Below, piece by piece: positions 22,301 to 24,688 of a stretch of 24,688 bases of DNA (within the stretch, counting starts at the first letter, position 1; every line of letters begins with the position of its first letter). The DNA comes from Apostichopus parvimensis. Taxonomy: Eukaryota > Echinodermata > Holothuroidea > Aspidochirotida > Stichopodidae. The translations under genes were made by a program, and so were the position numbers. The stretch covers positions 8,558 to 33,245 of the forward strand of contig KN892731.1 in assembly GCA_000934455.1 (NCBI GenBank), read 5' to 3'. The notes under the pieces are model-generated. The model had not been told where the DNA came from. It saw only the letters and a list, made by a program, of their open reading frames with translations, and did no database searches.

Positions 22301-24232
22301 TCAATGTTCTGATATTTTAACATTCAGATTGGATTGAAGCTCTCTGCTCTACTTATCTTGTTTCTGTTTGGTTTAAATTCTGCTTTACAGGATACATCCA
22401 GAATTTTTGTTTTAATTTCATTAACTGAACAGTCTAGTTACAGCTAATTAATTGTAGCTTCCAAGTAGATAAGAAATGTGTGATAGTGTTTATGCAGAAC
22501 ACTGCTCTAGTTAGTAACTTGTGCAAAATGAGCAACTCTTGTGGGAAATGGACTGGAATTATATAACAAAATGCAATCACTTAAAAGTGATAGGTTTTTA
22601 TATATTTACTCAATCCAGGATCGTTGCTACCTGTGCCTCATGGGTGCCCTTCAGTTAGATCTAGGTGGTGCCCCAGCAGGACCTGCTGGGACCGGCAAAA
22701 CAGAGACCACAAAGGACTTGGCGAAGGCTCTAGCCAAGCAGTGTGTCGTATTCAACTGTTCAGACGGTCTCGACTACAAAATGATGGGCAGGTTCTTCTC
22801 TGGACTCGCCCAGTCTGGCGCCTGGTGCTGTTTTGATGAGTTCAATCGAATCGATATTGAAGTGTTGTCTGTCATTGCCCAGCAACTCATCACCATCAGG
22901 AATGCCAAGGCTGCTAAGGTAATTAAAATCAAGTGCAGGTACCTCAGTAAAGGATTTTTATGGGATATGAATGTAGTATTACTGACACTTTGAGGTTGAA
23001 TTTTGGAACACTTTTTGCCTGTAAATGTATCACATTGGGTTAAATGTAAATTGTAAGAGAAAATCCCTGGAAATGAAAATATCTTCTTCATCTGAATCAA
23101 CTGTCTCCCTTCTTGGACAAGGTTCCTTCCTTTTTAAATTTTTTCCCCCTCTTAATTGTCTTAGAAAACCAGCAGTGAAAAATGTGTCATACGGATGCGT
23201 CATACCCACGTTCAGAAATTTCAACATCAATTTTTAGATTTTCTTATAAATCCTTTCCTCAAATGTGATCTTTACTTTAATATTTTCTTATTTGTGGTTT
23301 GTTTCAGTTAACTCGCTTCATGTTTGAAGGCAGGGAGATCCGTTTAGTGGCGTCGTGTGCTGCCTTCATCACCATGAATCCTGGTTATGCTGGCAGGACG
23401 GAATTACCAGATAACTTAAAGGCTCTCTTTAGACCCATCGCTATGATGGTTCCAGATTATGGTACGGAGTACTAATGTGTTTTGTACACATGTAATGTAT
23501 GCTTAAAGTGACTATTGTTGTAGGTTTCTTTGTTTCTGTATAGTTTGCATTACACCATGGATGTATAAATATGTGATCAAAGTATATTGTGAGTATATTT
23601 TTATATGCATACTTGTTTCAATAAAATGATGCCAGTCCTCGGTGGTGCTTGAAAACCACTGTTTTTTACAAGTTTCTGTATAAGTCACTGATCTATTAAA
23701 GATTTTGATACAAGTGAATTGAAGTGAAAACATTTCCAGATTTCTACTTTTCAAGAATTATAGTCAAATTTGGGTGTGACTTGCTGGTGAGGGAACTTGT
23801 AGGGATAAAATAAGAAAAGGTCAAAACTCCACTACCCTTGAAATCAGATCAGAGAGCTGTTTTGCGATGTAATTTCCTGATCCTTGTTCTTGTTTTTTTA
23901 TGTCATGTTTATCTCCTTCAGTTTATGCATTCCTTTCTTCATCTGTTTTTTCCCCTATAGCCCTCATCGCAGAGGTGGTTCTTTACTCGGAGGGTTTCGA
24001 ATCCTCTAAAGTCTTAGCCAGGAAGATGACGCAGATGTACAAACTCTGTTCCGAGCAGCTCTCTCAACAAGATCATTACGATTTTGGCATGAGAGCTGTC
24101 AAATCCGTGCTGGTGATGGCGGGTGCCCTGAAGCGAAGCAATCCAGATGTAGGTGAAGATATCGTATTGATCAGAGCTCTCAGAGATAGCAATCTGCCCA
24201 AGTTTCTCACAGATGACGTCGTTTTATTCAGG
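4133..24232 (+). CDS. DNAH6: Axonemal inner-arm dynein heavy chain, DNAH6 type (N-terminal 1735 codons, 28 coding exons, 3' incomplete)
   Basis: Dynein heavy chains are AAA+ motors that slide axonemal doublet microtubules using ATP; DNAH6 belongs to the short-tailed, single-headed inner-arm group of motile cilia and flagella. Joined exons: 4133-4378, 4499-4723, 5429-5658, 6574-6844, 7645-7779, 8408-8534, 9095-9236, 9466-9631, 10250-10512, 11024-11132, 11521-11641, 11945-12096, 13269-13421, 14562-14813, 15176-15304, 16054-16167, 16631-16774, 17266-17475, 17952-18164, 18790-18894, 19437-19609, 20519-20691, 20889-21121, 21364-21474, 21956-22237, 22619-22918, 23308-23461, 23961-24232. All introns are GT-AG, phases agree, and no internal stop occurs. 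Tail is about residues 1-900, linker about 900-1400, AAA1 from about 1490 with GPAGTGKT (1514-1521), CFDEFNR (1564-1570) and MNPGY (1616-1620). From memory human DNAH6 is about 4158 residues, so some 40% is present. The DNAH6 assignment rests on near-identity to remembered DNAH6 through AAA1 and on the N-terminal layout; DNAH3/7/12 match less well. Confidence 0.92.
4499..4723 (+). CDS. DNAH6: DNAH6 exon 2 (residues 83-157)
   Basis: Phase 0 on both sides, acceptor AACAG and donor GTGAGT. It encodes a hydrophilic, probably disordered segment with an Ala/Arg/Lys-rich helix and a lysine cluster (IKKKKRS) followed by Ser-Pro and Pro-Ser-Asp repeats. No folded domain is visible. It is short and symmetrical, so its skipping would keep the frame. 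Confidence 0.82.
4724..5428 (+). other. Intron 2 of DNAH6
   Basis: GTGAGT...CATAG. It contains a G homopolymer within a G-rich run at about 4901-4919. A 68-codon frame at 5323-5529 overlaps exon 3 in another frame and is a shadow. Confidence 0.85.
5429..5658 (+). CDS. DNAH6: DNAH6 exon 3 (residues 158-234)
   Basis: It starts after TTCACATAG and ends with two bases of a Lys codon before GTATGT. The first half has several Ser-Pro/Thr-Pro sites ([14 protein letters not shown]), possible proline-directed phosphorylation sites. The second half, [11 protein letters not shown] and IKYHPYNLK, is where clear alignment to vertebrate DNAH6 begins, so the region before it is the lineage-variable N-terminus. 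Confidence 0.88.
5835..6078 (-). mobile_element. Penelope-like retroelement fragment (copy 1), flanked by a target-site duplication
   Basis: The 244-base insert is bounded by AGTTCAGACTCTGT at 5821-5834 and 6079-6092, a perfect 14-base direct repeat as expected for a target duplication. On the - strand its last 130 bases match 15553-15697 on the + strand, including the hairpin GATCCTGCTAGGATC and the downstream GTCAGGC. The 5' part is a T/C-rich tract on that strand. The gaagaag-hairpin-cgaaatgtc layout recalls the terminal repeats of Penelope-like elements; that family name is tentative, the insertion itself is clear. Confidence 0.65.
5846..5890 (-). ncRNA. Hammerhead-ribozyme-like motif in retroelement copy 1
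   Basis: On the - strand a 7-bp outer helix (TTAGCCT with AGGCTAA) encloses CTGAAGA, one extra A, a 6-bp hairpin GATCCT-GCT-AGGATC, GAAT and TTGTC just before the outer helix closes. CUGANGA, stem II, GAA and a GUC triplet next to stem I are the hammerhead elements. Deviations are the extra A before stem II, GAAT instead of GAAA, and almost no stem III. Probably a decayed or dimer-dependent version. Confidence 0.35.
6225..6305 (-). repeat. tRNA-derived SINE remnant
   Basis: On the - strand it reads CTGTAACCCTGAGGTCACTG, GTTTGAATCCC and TTCTGG, then an A-rich end. Position by position this resembles the anticodon-loop-to-acceptor part of the element at 3833-3873 (GTAA, CCTG, GGT, GGTT, AA, CC, TTC). 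Box B (GGTTTGAATCC) is intact; the D-arm half is degraded. Confidence 0.5.
6574..6844 (+). CDS. DNAH6: DNAH6 exon 4 (residues 234-324)
   Basis: The first base completes the Lys codon split with exon 3; the exon ends in phase 0 before GTAAAA. Recognisable tail motifs are [10 protein letters not shown], the aromatic-rich [32 protein letters not shown] and ENLFIVNQ. This W-x-x-F/RRW...W-RKNVR pattern occurs in the tails of short-tailed axonemal heavy chains. Confidence 0.9.
6845..7644 (+). other. Intron 4 of DNAH6
   Basis: GTAAAA...CTATAG. It contains the LINE 3' remnant at about 6945-7260; the remainder is AT-rich without recognisable content. Confidence 0.85.
6945..7260 (+). mobile_element. 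LINE remnant: C-terminal end of a reverse-transcriptase ORF, frameshifted
   Basis: On the + strand one frame reads [20 protein letters not shown] and [10 protein letters not shown]. Another then gives [14 protein letters not shown], and at about 7149-7200 DRDCGIF overlaps a frame with [17 protein letters not shown], followed by LKTHL-like codons. R-S-F-x-x-x-A-P-R-L-W-N-x-L-P-x-E-I...F-K-x-x-L-K-T-H-L is the typical C-terminus of CR1/Jockey-type LINE polymerases. At least two frame changes and a stop show it is dead. It runs with the gene. Confidence 0.6.
7645..7779 (+). CDS. DNAH6: DNAH6 exon 5 (residues 325-369)
   Basis: 45 codons, phase 0/0, acceptor CTATAG, donor GTGAGA. It encodes [19 protein letters not shown] and then a charged helix ([14 protein letters not shown]), typical of the DNAH6/DNAH7-type tail. 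Confidence 0.9.
7780..8407 (+). other. Intron 5 of DNAH6
   Basis: GTGAGA...ATTAG. A short CA-rich microsatellite lies at about 7977-7999. Nothing else recognised. Confidence 0.85.
8408..8534 (+). CDS. DNAH6: DNAH6 exon 6 (residues 370-412)
   Basis: It begins with GTG right after TATTAG and ends with the first base of an Asp codon before GTAGGT. The conserved piece is [15 protein letters not shown] and [13 protein letters not shown], a helical tail element conserved in DNAH6; the last dozen residues ([11 protein letters not shown]) are acidic and variable. Confidence 0.9.
8535..9094 (+). other. Intron 6 of DNAH6
   Basis: GTAGGT...AATAG. AT-rich; a 69-codon - strand frame at 8661-8870 has no recognisable similarity and is likely chance. 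Confidence 0.85.
9095..9236 (+). CDS. DNAH6: DNAH6 exon 7 (residues 412-459)
   Basis: It starts one base into a codon and ends with TG of a Cys codon before GTAAAG. The first 35 residues (Met/Pro/Ser-rich, with [11 protein letters not shown]) are variable. The final [14 protein letters not shown] is a diagnostic conserved stretch that leads directly into [15 protein letters not shown] of exon 8. Confidence 0.9.
9466..9631 (+). CDS. DNAH6: DNAH6 exon 8 (residues 459-514), start chosen among two in-frame acceptors
   Basis: The acceptor ACCGACAG ending at 9465 joins TG of exon 7 to T and gives [21 protein letters not shown], the order seen in vertebrate DNAH6. A second acceptor, GCCTAG ending at 9432, is also in frame and would insert 11 residues ([11 protein letters not shown]); I rejected it as the main site on conservation. 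The exon ends in an acidic run ([12 protein letters not shown]) before GTAACC. Confidence 0.85.
9632..10249 (+). other. Intron 8 of DNAH6
   Basis: GTAACC...AAACAG. A (CAT)n microsatellite lies at about 10138-10160. Nothing else recognised. Confidence 0.85.
10138..10160. repeat. CAT/ATC trinucleotide microsatellite
   Basis: About seven consecutive CAT units (CATCTTCATCATCATC and onward) inside an intron. Confidence 0.8.
10250..10512 (+). CDS. DNAH6: DNAH6 exon 9 (residues 515-602)
   Basis: The exon opens with a Gly/Thr/Ala-rich stretch of some 30 residues ([20 protein letters not shown]) that looks like a flexible insert. It then resumes the conserved tail: [37 protein letters not shown]. 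It ends with AG of an Arg codon before GTGAGA. Confidence 0.9.
10513..11023 (+). other. Intron 9 of DNAH6
   Basis: GTGAGA...CTGCAG. It has a C-rich tract at about 10584-10602; no gene on either strand. Confidence 0.85.
11024..11132 (+). CDS. DNAH6: DNAH6 exon 10 (residues 602-638)
   Basis: Acceptor GCTGCAG, donor GTAAAC, ending phase 0. It encodes [10 protein letters not shown] followed by [14 protein letters not shown], a tail motif shared with DNAH6. Confidence 0.9.
11133..11520 (+). other. Intron 10 of DNAH6
   Basis: GTAAAC...GTACAG, AT-rich. I see nothing in it. Confidence 0.85.
11521..11641 (+). CDS. DNAH6: DNAH6 exon 11 (residues 639-679)
   Basis: It starts at phase 0 after TTGTACAG and ends with the first base of an Asp codon before GTAAGA. 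The mostly helical peptide contains [20 protein letters not shown] and [11 protein letters not shown]; the F-x-x-F-R-x-F-Y-K-E-N pattern matches the DNAH6 tail. Confidence 0.9.
11642..11944 (+). other. Intron 11 of DNAH6
   Basis: GTAAGA...TTGTAG with a long T-rich tract (about 11921-11940) before the acceptor. Nothing else. Confidence 0.85.
11945..12096 (+). CDS. DNAH6: DNAH6 exon 12 (residues 679-729)
   Basis: A T-rich tract and GTAG precede the exon; the donor is GTAGGT. It encodes [27 protein letters not shown] and [11 protein letters not shown]. The last is a conserved hinge before the next helical block of the tail. Confidence 0.9.
12097..13268 (+). other. Intron 12 of DNAH6, longest intron
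   Basis: GTAGGT...CAACAG. A block at about 12415-12860 is clearly less AT-rich and contains many CpG words, unlike the flanks. It may be an inserted element of a family I do not recognise. No reading frame of note. Confidence 0.8.
13269..13421 (+). CDS. DNAH6: DNAH6 exon 13 (residues 730-780)
   Basis: 51 codons, phase 0/0, acceptor CAACAG, donor GTAAGT. It encodes [35 protein letters not shown] and FLDEIQTR. Human DNAH6 continues directly into the exon 14 sequence, so no coding exon is missing between exons 13 and 14. Confidence 0.92.
14314..14382 (+). pseudogene. Partial exon-14 duplicate, copy 1
   Basis: It encodes [20 protein letters not shown] then YS and a TAA stop. It has a complete copied acceptor but no donor at its end. 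Inclusion would truncate the protein at about residue 802. Confidence 0.85.
14438..14506 (+). pseudogene. Partial exon-14 duplicate, copy 2
   Basis: It encodes [20 protein letters not shown] then YS and TAA. The acceptor and 57 preceding bases are identical to those of the functional copy, so the splice site itself should be equally strong. Confidence 0.85.
14562..14813 (+). CDS. DNAH6: DNAH6 exon 14 (residues 781-864), functional copy of a triplicated acceptor
   Basis: 84 codons, phase 0/0, donor GTAATT. The peptide includes [20 protein letters not shown] and a helix, [18 protein letters not shown], continuing to the linker base. The first 66 bases and 57 intron bases before them are also present at 14257-14380 and 14381-14504. 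Those copies run into TAA after 22 codons, so only the 14561 acceptor gives a full-length protein. Confidence 0.92.
14814..15175 (+). other. Intron 14 of DNAH6
   Basis: GTAATT...CTGTAG, AT-rich, nothing recognised. Confidence 0.85.
15176..15304 (+). CDS. DNAH6: DNAH6 exon 15 (residues 865-907)
   Basis: 43 codons, phase 0/0, acceptor CTGTAG, donor GTAAGC. It encodes [20 protein letters not shown] and then [20 protein letters not shown]. The Y-x-x-Y-Q-K-x-F motif stands just before the linker in short-tailed dyneins. Confidence 0.92.
15553..15757 (+). mobile_element. Penelope-like retroelement fragment (copy 2), flanked by a target-site duplication
   Basis: The 205-base insert is bounded by CAAAATAAAACCC at 15540-15552 and 15758-15770 (13 of 13). 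Its sequence from TTTCTCTTTGTG to CAACTTACTTTTACAC matches copy 1 in the opposite orientation. It starts near the same point (TACATCT) and carries about 55 extra bases at its 3' side (CTCCTACACAGGCTCTCTAG and onward). Shared 3' core with differing ends suggests 5' truncation on insertion. No coding capacity. Confidence 0.65.
15642..15686 (+). ncRNA. Hammerhead-ribozyme-like motif in retroelement copy 2
   Basis: Same layout as copy 1: TTAGCC, TTTGAAGAA, hairpin GATCCTGCTAGGATC, GAAATGTC, AGGCCAA. Here GAAA is intact, but the core C of CUGANGA is T and the outer helix has a mismatch, so this copy is unlikely to be catalytic. Confidence 0.3.
16054..16167 (+). CDS. DNAH6: DNAH6 exon 16 (residues 908-945), entry of linker
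   Basis: 38 codons, phase 0/0, acceptor TCCTAG, donor GTAAGT. It encodes [20 protein letters not shown] and [12 protein letters not shown]. The K-x-x-L-W-x-S-x-x-E-W signature marks the start of the dynein linker family domain (Pfam DHC_N2). Confidence 0.92.
16168..16630 (+). other. Intron 16 of DNAH6
   Basis: GTAAGT...GTAAAG. AT-rich, nothing recognised. Confidence 0.85.
16631..16774 (+). CDS. DNAH6: DNAH6 exon 17 (residues 946-993), linker
   Basis: 48 codons, phase 0/0, acceptor TAAAG after a T-rich tract, donor GTAAGC. It contains [20 protein letters not shown] and [19 protein letters not shown], a well-conserved linker subdomain; GLPPN and the V-x-x-L-K-x-K-V-E-x-M pattern are family hallmarks. 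Confidence 0.92.
16775..17265 (+). other. Intron 17 of DNAH6
   Basis: GTAAGC...CACCAG. AT-rich, nothing recognised. Confidence 0.85.
17266..17475 (+). CDS. DNAH6: DNAH6 exon 18 (residues 994-1063), linker
   Basis: 70 codons, phase 0/0. It carries the dynein linker signature [15 protein letters not shown]; the R-H-W of the family is at 1008-1010. It then has [10 protein letters not shown] and the [10 protein letters not shown] motif. The HW-I core and the A-S-x-E-A-x-L-E stretch are present in essentially all dynein heavy chains. Confidence 0.95.
17476..17951 (+). other. Intron 18 of DNAH6
   Basis: GTGAGT...CACAG. Contains a diverged direct repeat (17490-17563 and 17699-17773). Confidence 0.85.
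17490..17773 (+). repeat. Intronic direct repeat, about 74 bp, spacing 210 bp
   Basis: 17490-17563 and 17699-17773 share ataag-ttttgtttt-actttgctt-aaggaaaagtttgat-tgttcatgcttatttga-ag-gtaatgctag with about seven differences. The intervening sequence is unrelated, so this is a local duplication with spacer, or two inserts of one element. Confidence 0.75.
17952..18164 (+). CDS. DNAH6: DNAH6 exon 19 (residues 1064-1134), linker
   Basis: 71 codons, phase 0/0, acceptor CTACACAG, donor GTAAGT. It encodes [36 protein letters not shown], the S-S-R-H/Y-V-G-P segment and [15 protein letters not shown]. All are standard linker motifs (D-x-I-Q-x-L-L-D-D-S). Confidence 0.95.
18165..18789 (+). other. Intron 19 of DNAH6
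   Basis: GTAAGT...ATACAG. It contains a G/C-rich foldback block (18248-18395) and a C-rich tract at 18671-18715. Confidence 0.85.
18248..18395. repeat. GC-rich block bounded by imperfect inverted repeats
   Basis: TGGTAAGTGCCTAG at 18248-18261 is the reverse complement of CTAGGCATGACTTACCA at 18379-18395 apart from three extra bases. The interior is rich in GGGCCC/CCAAGG words, unlike the AT-rich flanks. It could be a small MITE or a relic; no target duplication is evident. Confidence 0.4.
18790..18894 (+). CDS. DNAH6: DNAH6 exon 20 (residues 1135-1169), linker
   Basis: 35 codons, phase 0/0, acceptor GGATACAG, donor GTATAA. It contains [20 protein letters not shown] and LPAEAKMF. Q-x-x-W-x-Y-L-E-x-I-F is one of the most conserved linker motifs in dyneins. 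Confidence 0.95.
18895..19436 (+). other. Intron 20 of DNAH6
   Basis: GTATAA...TTTAG. Nothing recognised. Confidence 0.85.
19437..19609 (+). CDS. DNAH6: DNAH6 exon 21 (residues 1170-1227), linker
   Basis: Phase 0 start after GTTTAG; it ends with AG of an Arg codon before GTAAAT. It encodes [16 protein letters not shown], the [11 protein letters not shown] motif and [15 protein letters not shown]-x-x-Y-L-E-x-K-R-x-x-F-P-R is the canonical linker stretch before the F-L-S-N-D-E-L motif. Confidence 0.95.
19610..20518 (+). other. Intron 21 of DNAH6
   Basis: GTAAAT...AACAG. It contains an A-tailed retro-insertion (20123-20350); the rest is unremarkable. Confidence 0.85.
20137..20336 (-). mobile_element. 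A-tailed retro-insertion with 14-bp target-site duplication
   Basis: ATTGATGATAGCTT occurs at 20123-20136 and 20337-20350. The 200-base insert begins on the + strand with a T/A-rich tail (TTTTTTATTTTTTAAAA), so it lies on the - strand with its 3' A-rich end to the left. It holds no frame and is probably a 5'-truncated LINE 3' end or a SINE-like copy mobilised by a LINE. I do not recognise the family. Confidence 0.65.
20519..20691 (+). CDS. DNAH6: DNAH6 exon 22 (residues 1227-1285), linker
   Basis: It completes the split Arg codon and encodes [15 protein letters not shown] (1228-1242), [16 protein letters not shown] and a variable loop ([16 protein letters not shown]). It ends with one base of an Asp codon before GTAAGC. 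The [11 protein letters not shown] motif is a dynein heavy chain hallmark. Confidence 0.96.
20889..21121 (+). CDS. DNAH6: DNAH6 exon 23 (residues 1285-1362), linker end
   Basis: Acceptor CCTTGTAG, donor GTGAGT. After an Ala/Thr-rich loop it encodes [20 protein letters not shown], the [10 protein letters not shown] motif, then [17 protein letters not shown] and [11 protein letters not shown]. The S-x-E-x-E and G-x-V-E-x-W-L patterns are conserved at the C-terminal part of the linker. Confidence 0.95.
21364..21474 (+). CDS. DNAH6: DNAH6 exon 24 (residues 1363-1399)
   Basis: 37 codons, phase 0/0, acceptor CATACAG, donor GTAAGT. It encodes [19 protein letters not shown] followed by a charged helix with alternating Glu/Lys ([18 protein letters not shown]). 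Q-I-x-W matches the linker-AAA1 connecting helix. Confidence 0.95.
21475..21955 (+). other. Intron 24 of DNAH6
   Basis: GTAAGT...CCACAG. It has an imperfect direct repeat (21505-21655) and an 18-base T run at 21662-21679. Confidence 0.85.
21505..21655 (+). repeat. Imperfect intronic tandem repeat, spacing about 96 bp
   Basis: TTGCAGACATCAGTGGAAAC-atgtacatagaagggaaa (from 21513) and TTGCAAAACCAGTGGAGAC-atgtatatagagggaaa (from 21609) are clearly related, each preceded by a tttt-aaaaa segment. Confidence 0.6.
21956..22237 (+). CDS. DNAH6: DNAH6 exon 25 (residues 1400-1493), linker to AAA1
   Basis: 94 codons, phase 0/0. It contains [15 protein letters not shown], the [13 protein letters not shown] motif, [12 protein letters not shown] and the [20 protein letters not shown] motif leading into AAA1. 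It is more G/C-rich than the surrounding introns and among the best conserved parts of the family. Confidence 0.96.
22238..22618 (+). other. Intron 25 of DNAH6
   Basis: GTGAGA...ATCCAG. Nothing recognised. Confidence 0.85.
22619..22918 (+). CDS. DNAH6: DNAH6 exon 26 (residues 1494-1593), AAA1 catalytic core
   Basis: 100 codons, phase 0/0, holding the primary ATP-binding site of the motor. Walker A is GPAGTGKT (1514-1521) within [19 protein letters not shown]; the Lys is at 1520. Walker B is CCFDEFNRI with Asp 1566 and Glu 1567, the residues expected for Mg and catalysis. [20 protein letters not shown] lies between them. No catalytic residue is lost, so AAA1 should hydrolyse ATP. Confidence 0.97.
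22919..23307 (+). other. Intron 26 of DNAH6
   Basis: GTAATT...TTTCAG. Nothing recognised. Confidence 0.85.
23308..23461 (+). CDS. DNAH6: DNAH6 exon 27 (residues 1594-1645), AAA1 sensor I
   Basis: Acceptor GTTTCAG, donor GTACGG, ending one base into an Ala codon. It encodes [11 protein letters not shown] and [15 protein letters not shown] with sensor I Asn in MNPGY (1616-1620), then [17 protein letters not shown]. This is the second half of the AAA1 large subdomain. Confidence 0.96.
23462..23960 (+). other. Intron 27 of DNAH6
   Basis: GTACGG...CTATAG. Nothing recognised. Confidence 0.85.
23961..24232 (+). CDS. DNAH6: DNAH6 exon 28 (residues 1645-1735), AAA1 small subdomain
   Basis: Acceptor CCTATAG, donor GTGAGT at 24233. 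It encodes [40 protein letters not shown] and [14 protein letters not shown], ending ...[18 protein letters not shown] in phase 0. The family continues with G-I-I-S-D-L-F-P-G, which must be encoded beyond the right edge. [20 protein letters not shown] is what I most associate with DNAH6 rather than DNAH7/3/12. Confidence 0.96.
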
Positions 24233-24688
24233 GTGAGTTTCATCAGCGAGATAATCTCTCCTTAATTTCTGGTACCTTTTCCTAAAAACAACAAATAATA
24301 AGAGAAAAGTTTTGATACGAACTGAGTCTCAAACACATGAGACACGACTTCCTGGACAGAAAATAAGCATAATCAACATGCTAAACCAAGTATTTGATCA
24401 CCTGTTGGAATATCTCAAGAGTTAAATTGTTAAGATGGTTGACCATTTGGTGAATGACAAATGTGGAAGAATTTTTTTTTTTTTACCACCCTTAGTATCT
24501 TTATTGGTAGCATTCTTGTGCCAGTTCGAATATATTTGGATACAATAAGGTCAAAAACAAAGAATTTATTTACAGCTAGAAGCACCCAGCAGCTTTGGCA
24601 CGTTGAAGCAGAATATTCACTAACTAGTTTAGATCTATAGTATGTGCTTCAGTTACGAAGTTTAGTGGACTACTTCTCAATTTATAAC
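24233..24688 (+). other. Start of intron 28 of DNAH6, cut by the window edge
   Basis: It begins GTGAGT. A T-run lies at about 24472-24484. No acceptor followed by the expected G-I-I-S-D-L-F-P-G codons is present before the end. Confidence 0.8.

Noticed and set aside
22624..22836. 70-codon + strand frame over exon 26
   Set aside because: Out-of-frame reading of the Walker A exon.

Overview
The window is eukaryotic genomic DNA and holds one recognisable protein-coding gene: the 5' 40% or so of an axonemal dynein heavy chain on the + strand, best matched to DNAH6. The 28 coding exons (ATG at 4133, last exon ending at 24232) all have GT-AG borders and compatible phases. They join into 1735 codons without a stop. 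The protein runs from a low-complexity N-terminus through the tail and linker into the first AAA+ module (AAA1), with its Walker A, Walker B and sensor-I motifs. The gene continues past the right edge, where AAA2-AAA6, the stalk and the microtubule-binding domain must lie.

The many introns of about 0.1-1.2 kb, the AT-rich non-coding DNA, the dispersed retroelement debris (APE-type LINE pieces, a Penelope-like element, tRNA-derived SINE heads) and the close match to vertebrate DNAH6 suggest a marine invertebrate deuterostome. An echinoderm is my best guess; hemichordate, amphioxus or mollusc cannot be excluded.

Layout: 1-205 is a fragment of a LINE endonuclease domain on the - strand. 206-4122 has no convincing gene; it holds two imperfect X-box (RFX) motifs, a CRE palindrome, a possible non-coding first exon with a strong splice donor at 1122, and a tRNA-Thr-like SINE head at 3803-3873. 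4123-24232 is the dynein gene. Its introns carry retro-insertions flanked by 13-14 bp target-site duplications (5821-6092, 15540-15770, 20123-20350), the C-terminal coding remnant of a LINE (about 6945-7260), local direct repeats, and a tandem triplication of 124 bp (14257-14628) that copies a splice acceptor plus the first 22 codons of exon 14. 24233-24688 is the start of an intron.

The gene product would be a force-generating heavy chain of a single-headed inner dynein arm in motile cilia and sperm flagella. I found no new multigene system, CRISPR array or operon. The most unusual feature is the exon-14 acceptor triplication with in-frame stops, followed by a hammerhead-ribozyme-like motif shared by the two dispersed Penelope-like copies.
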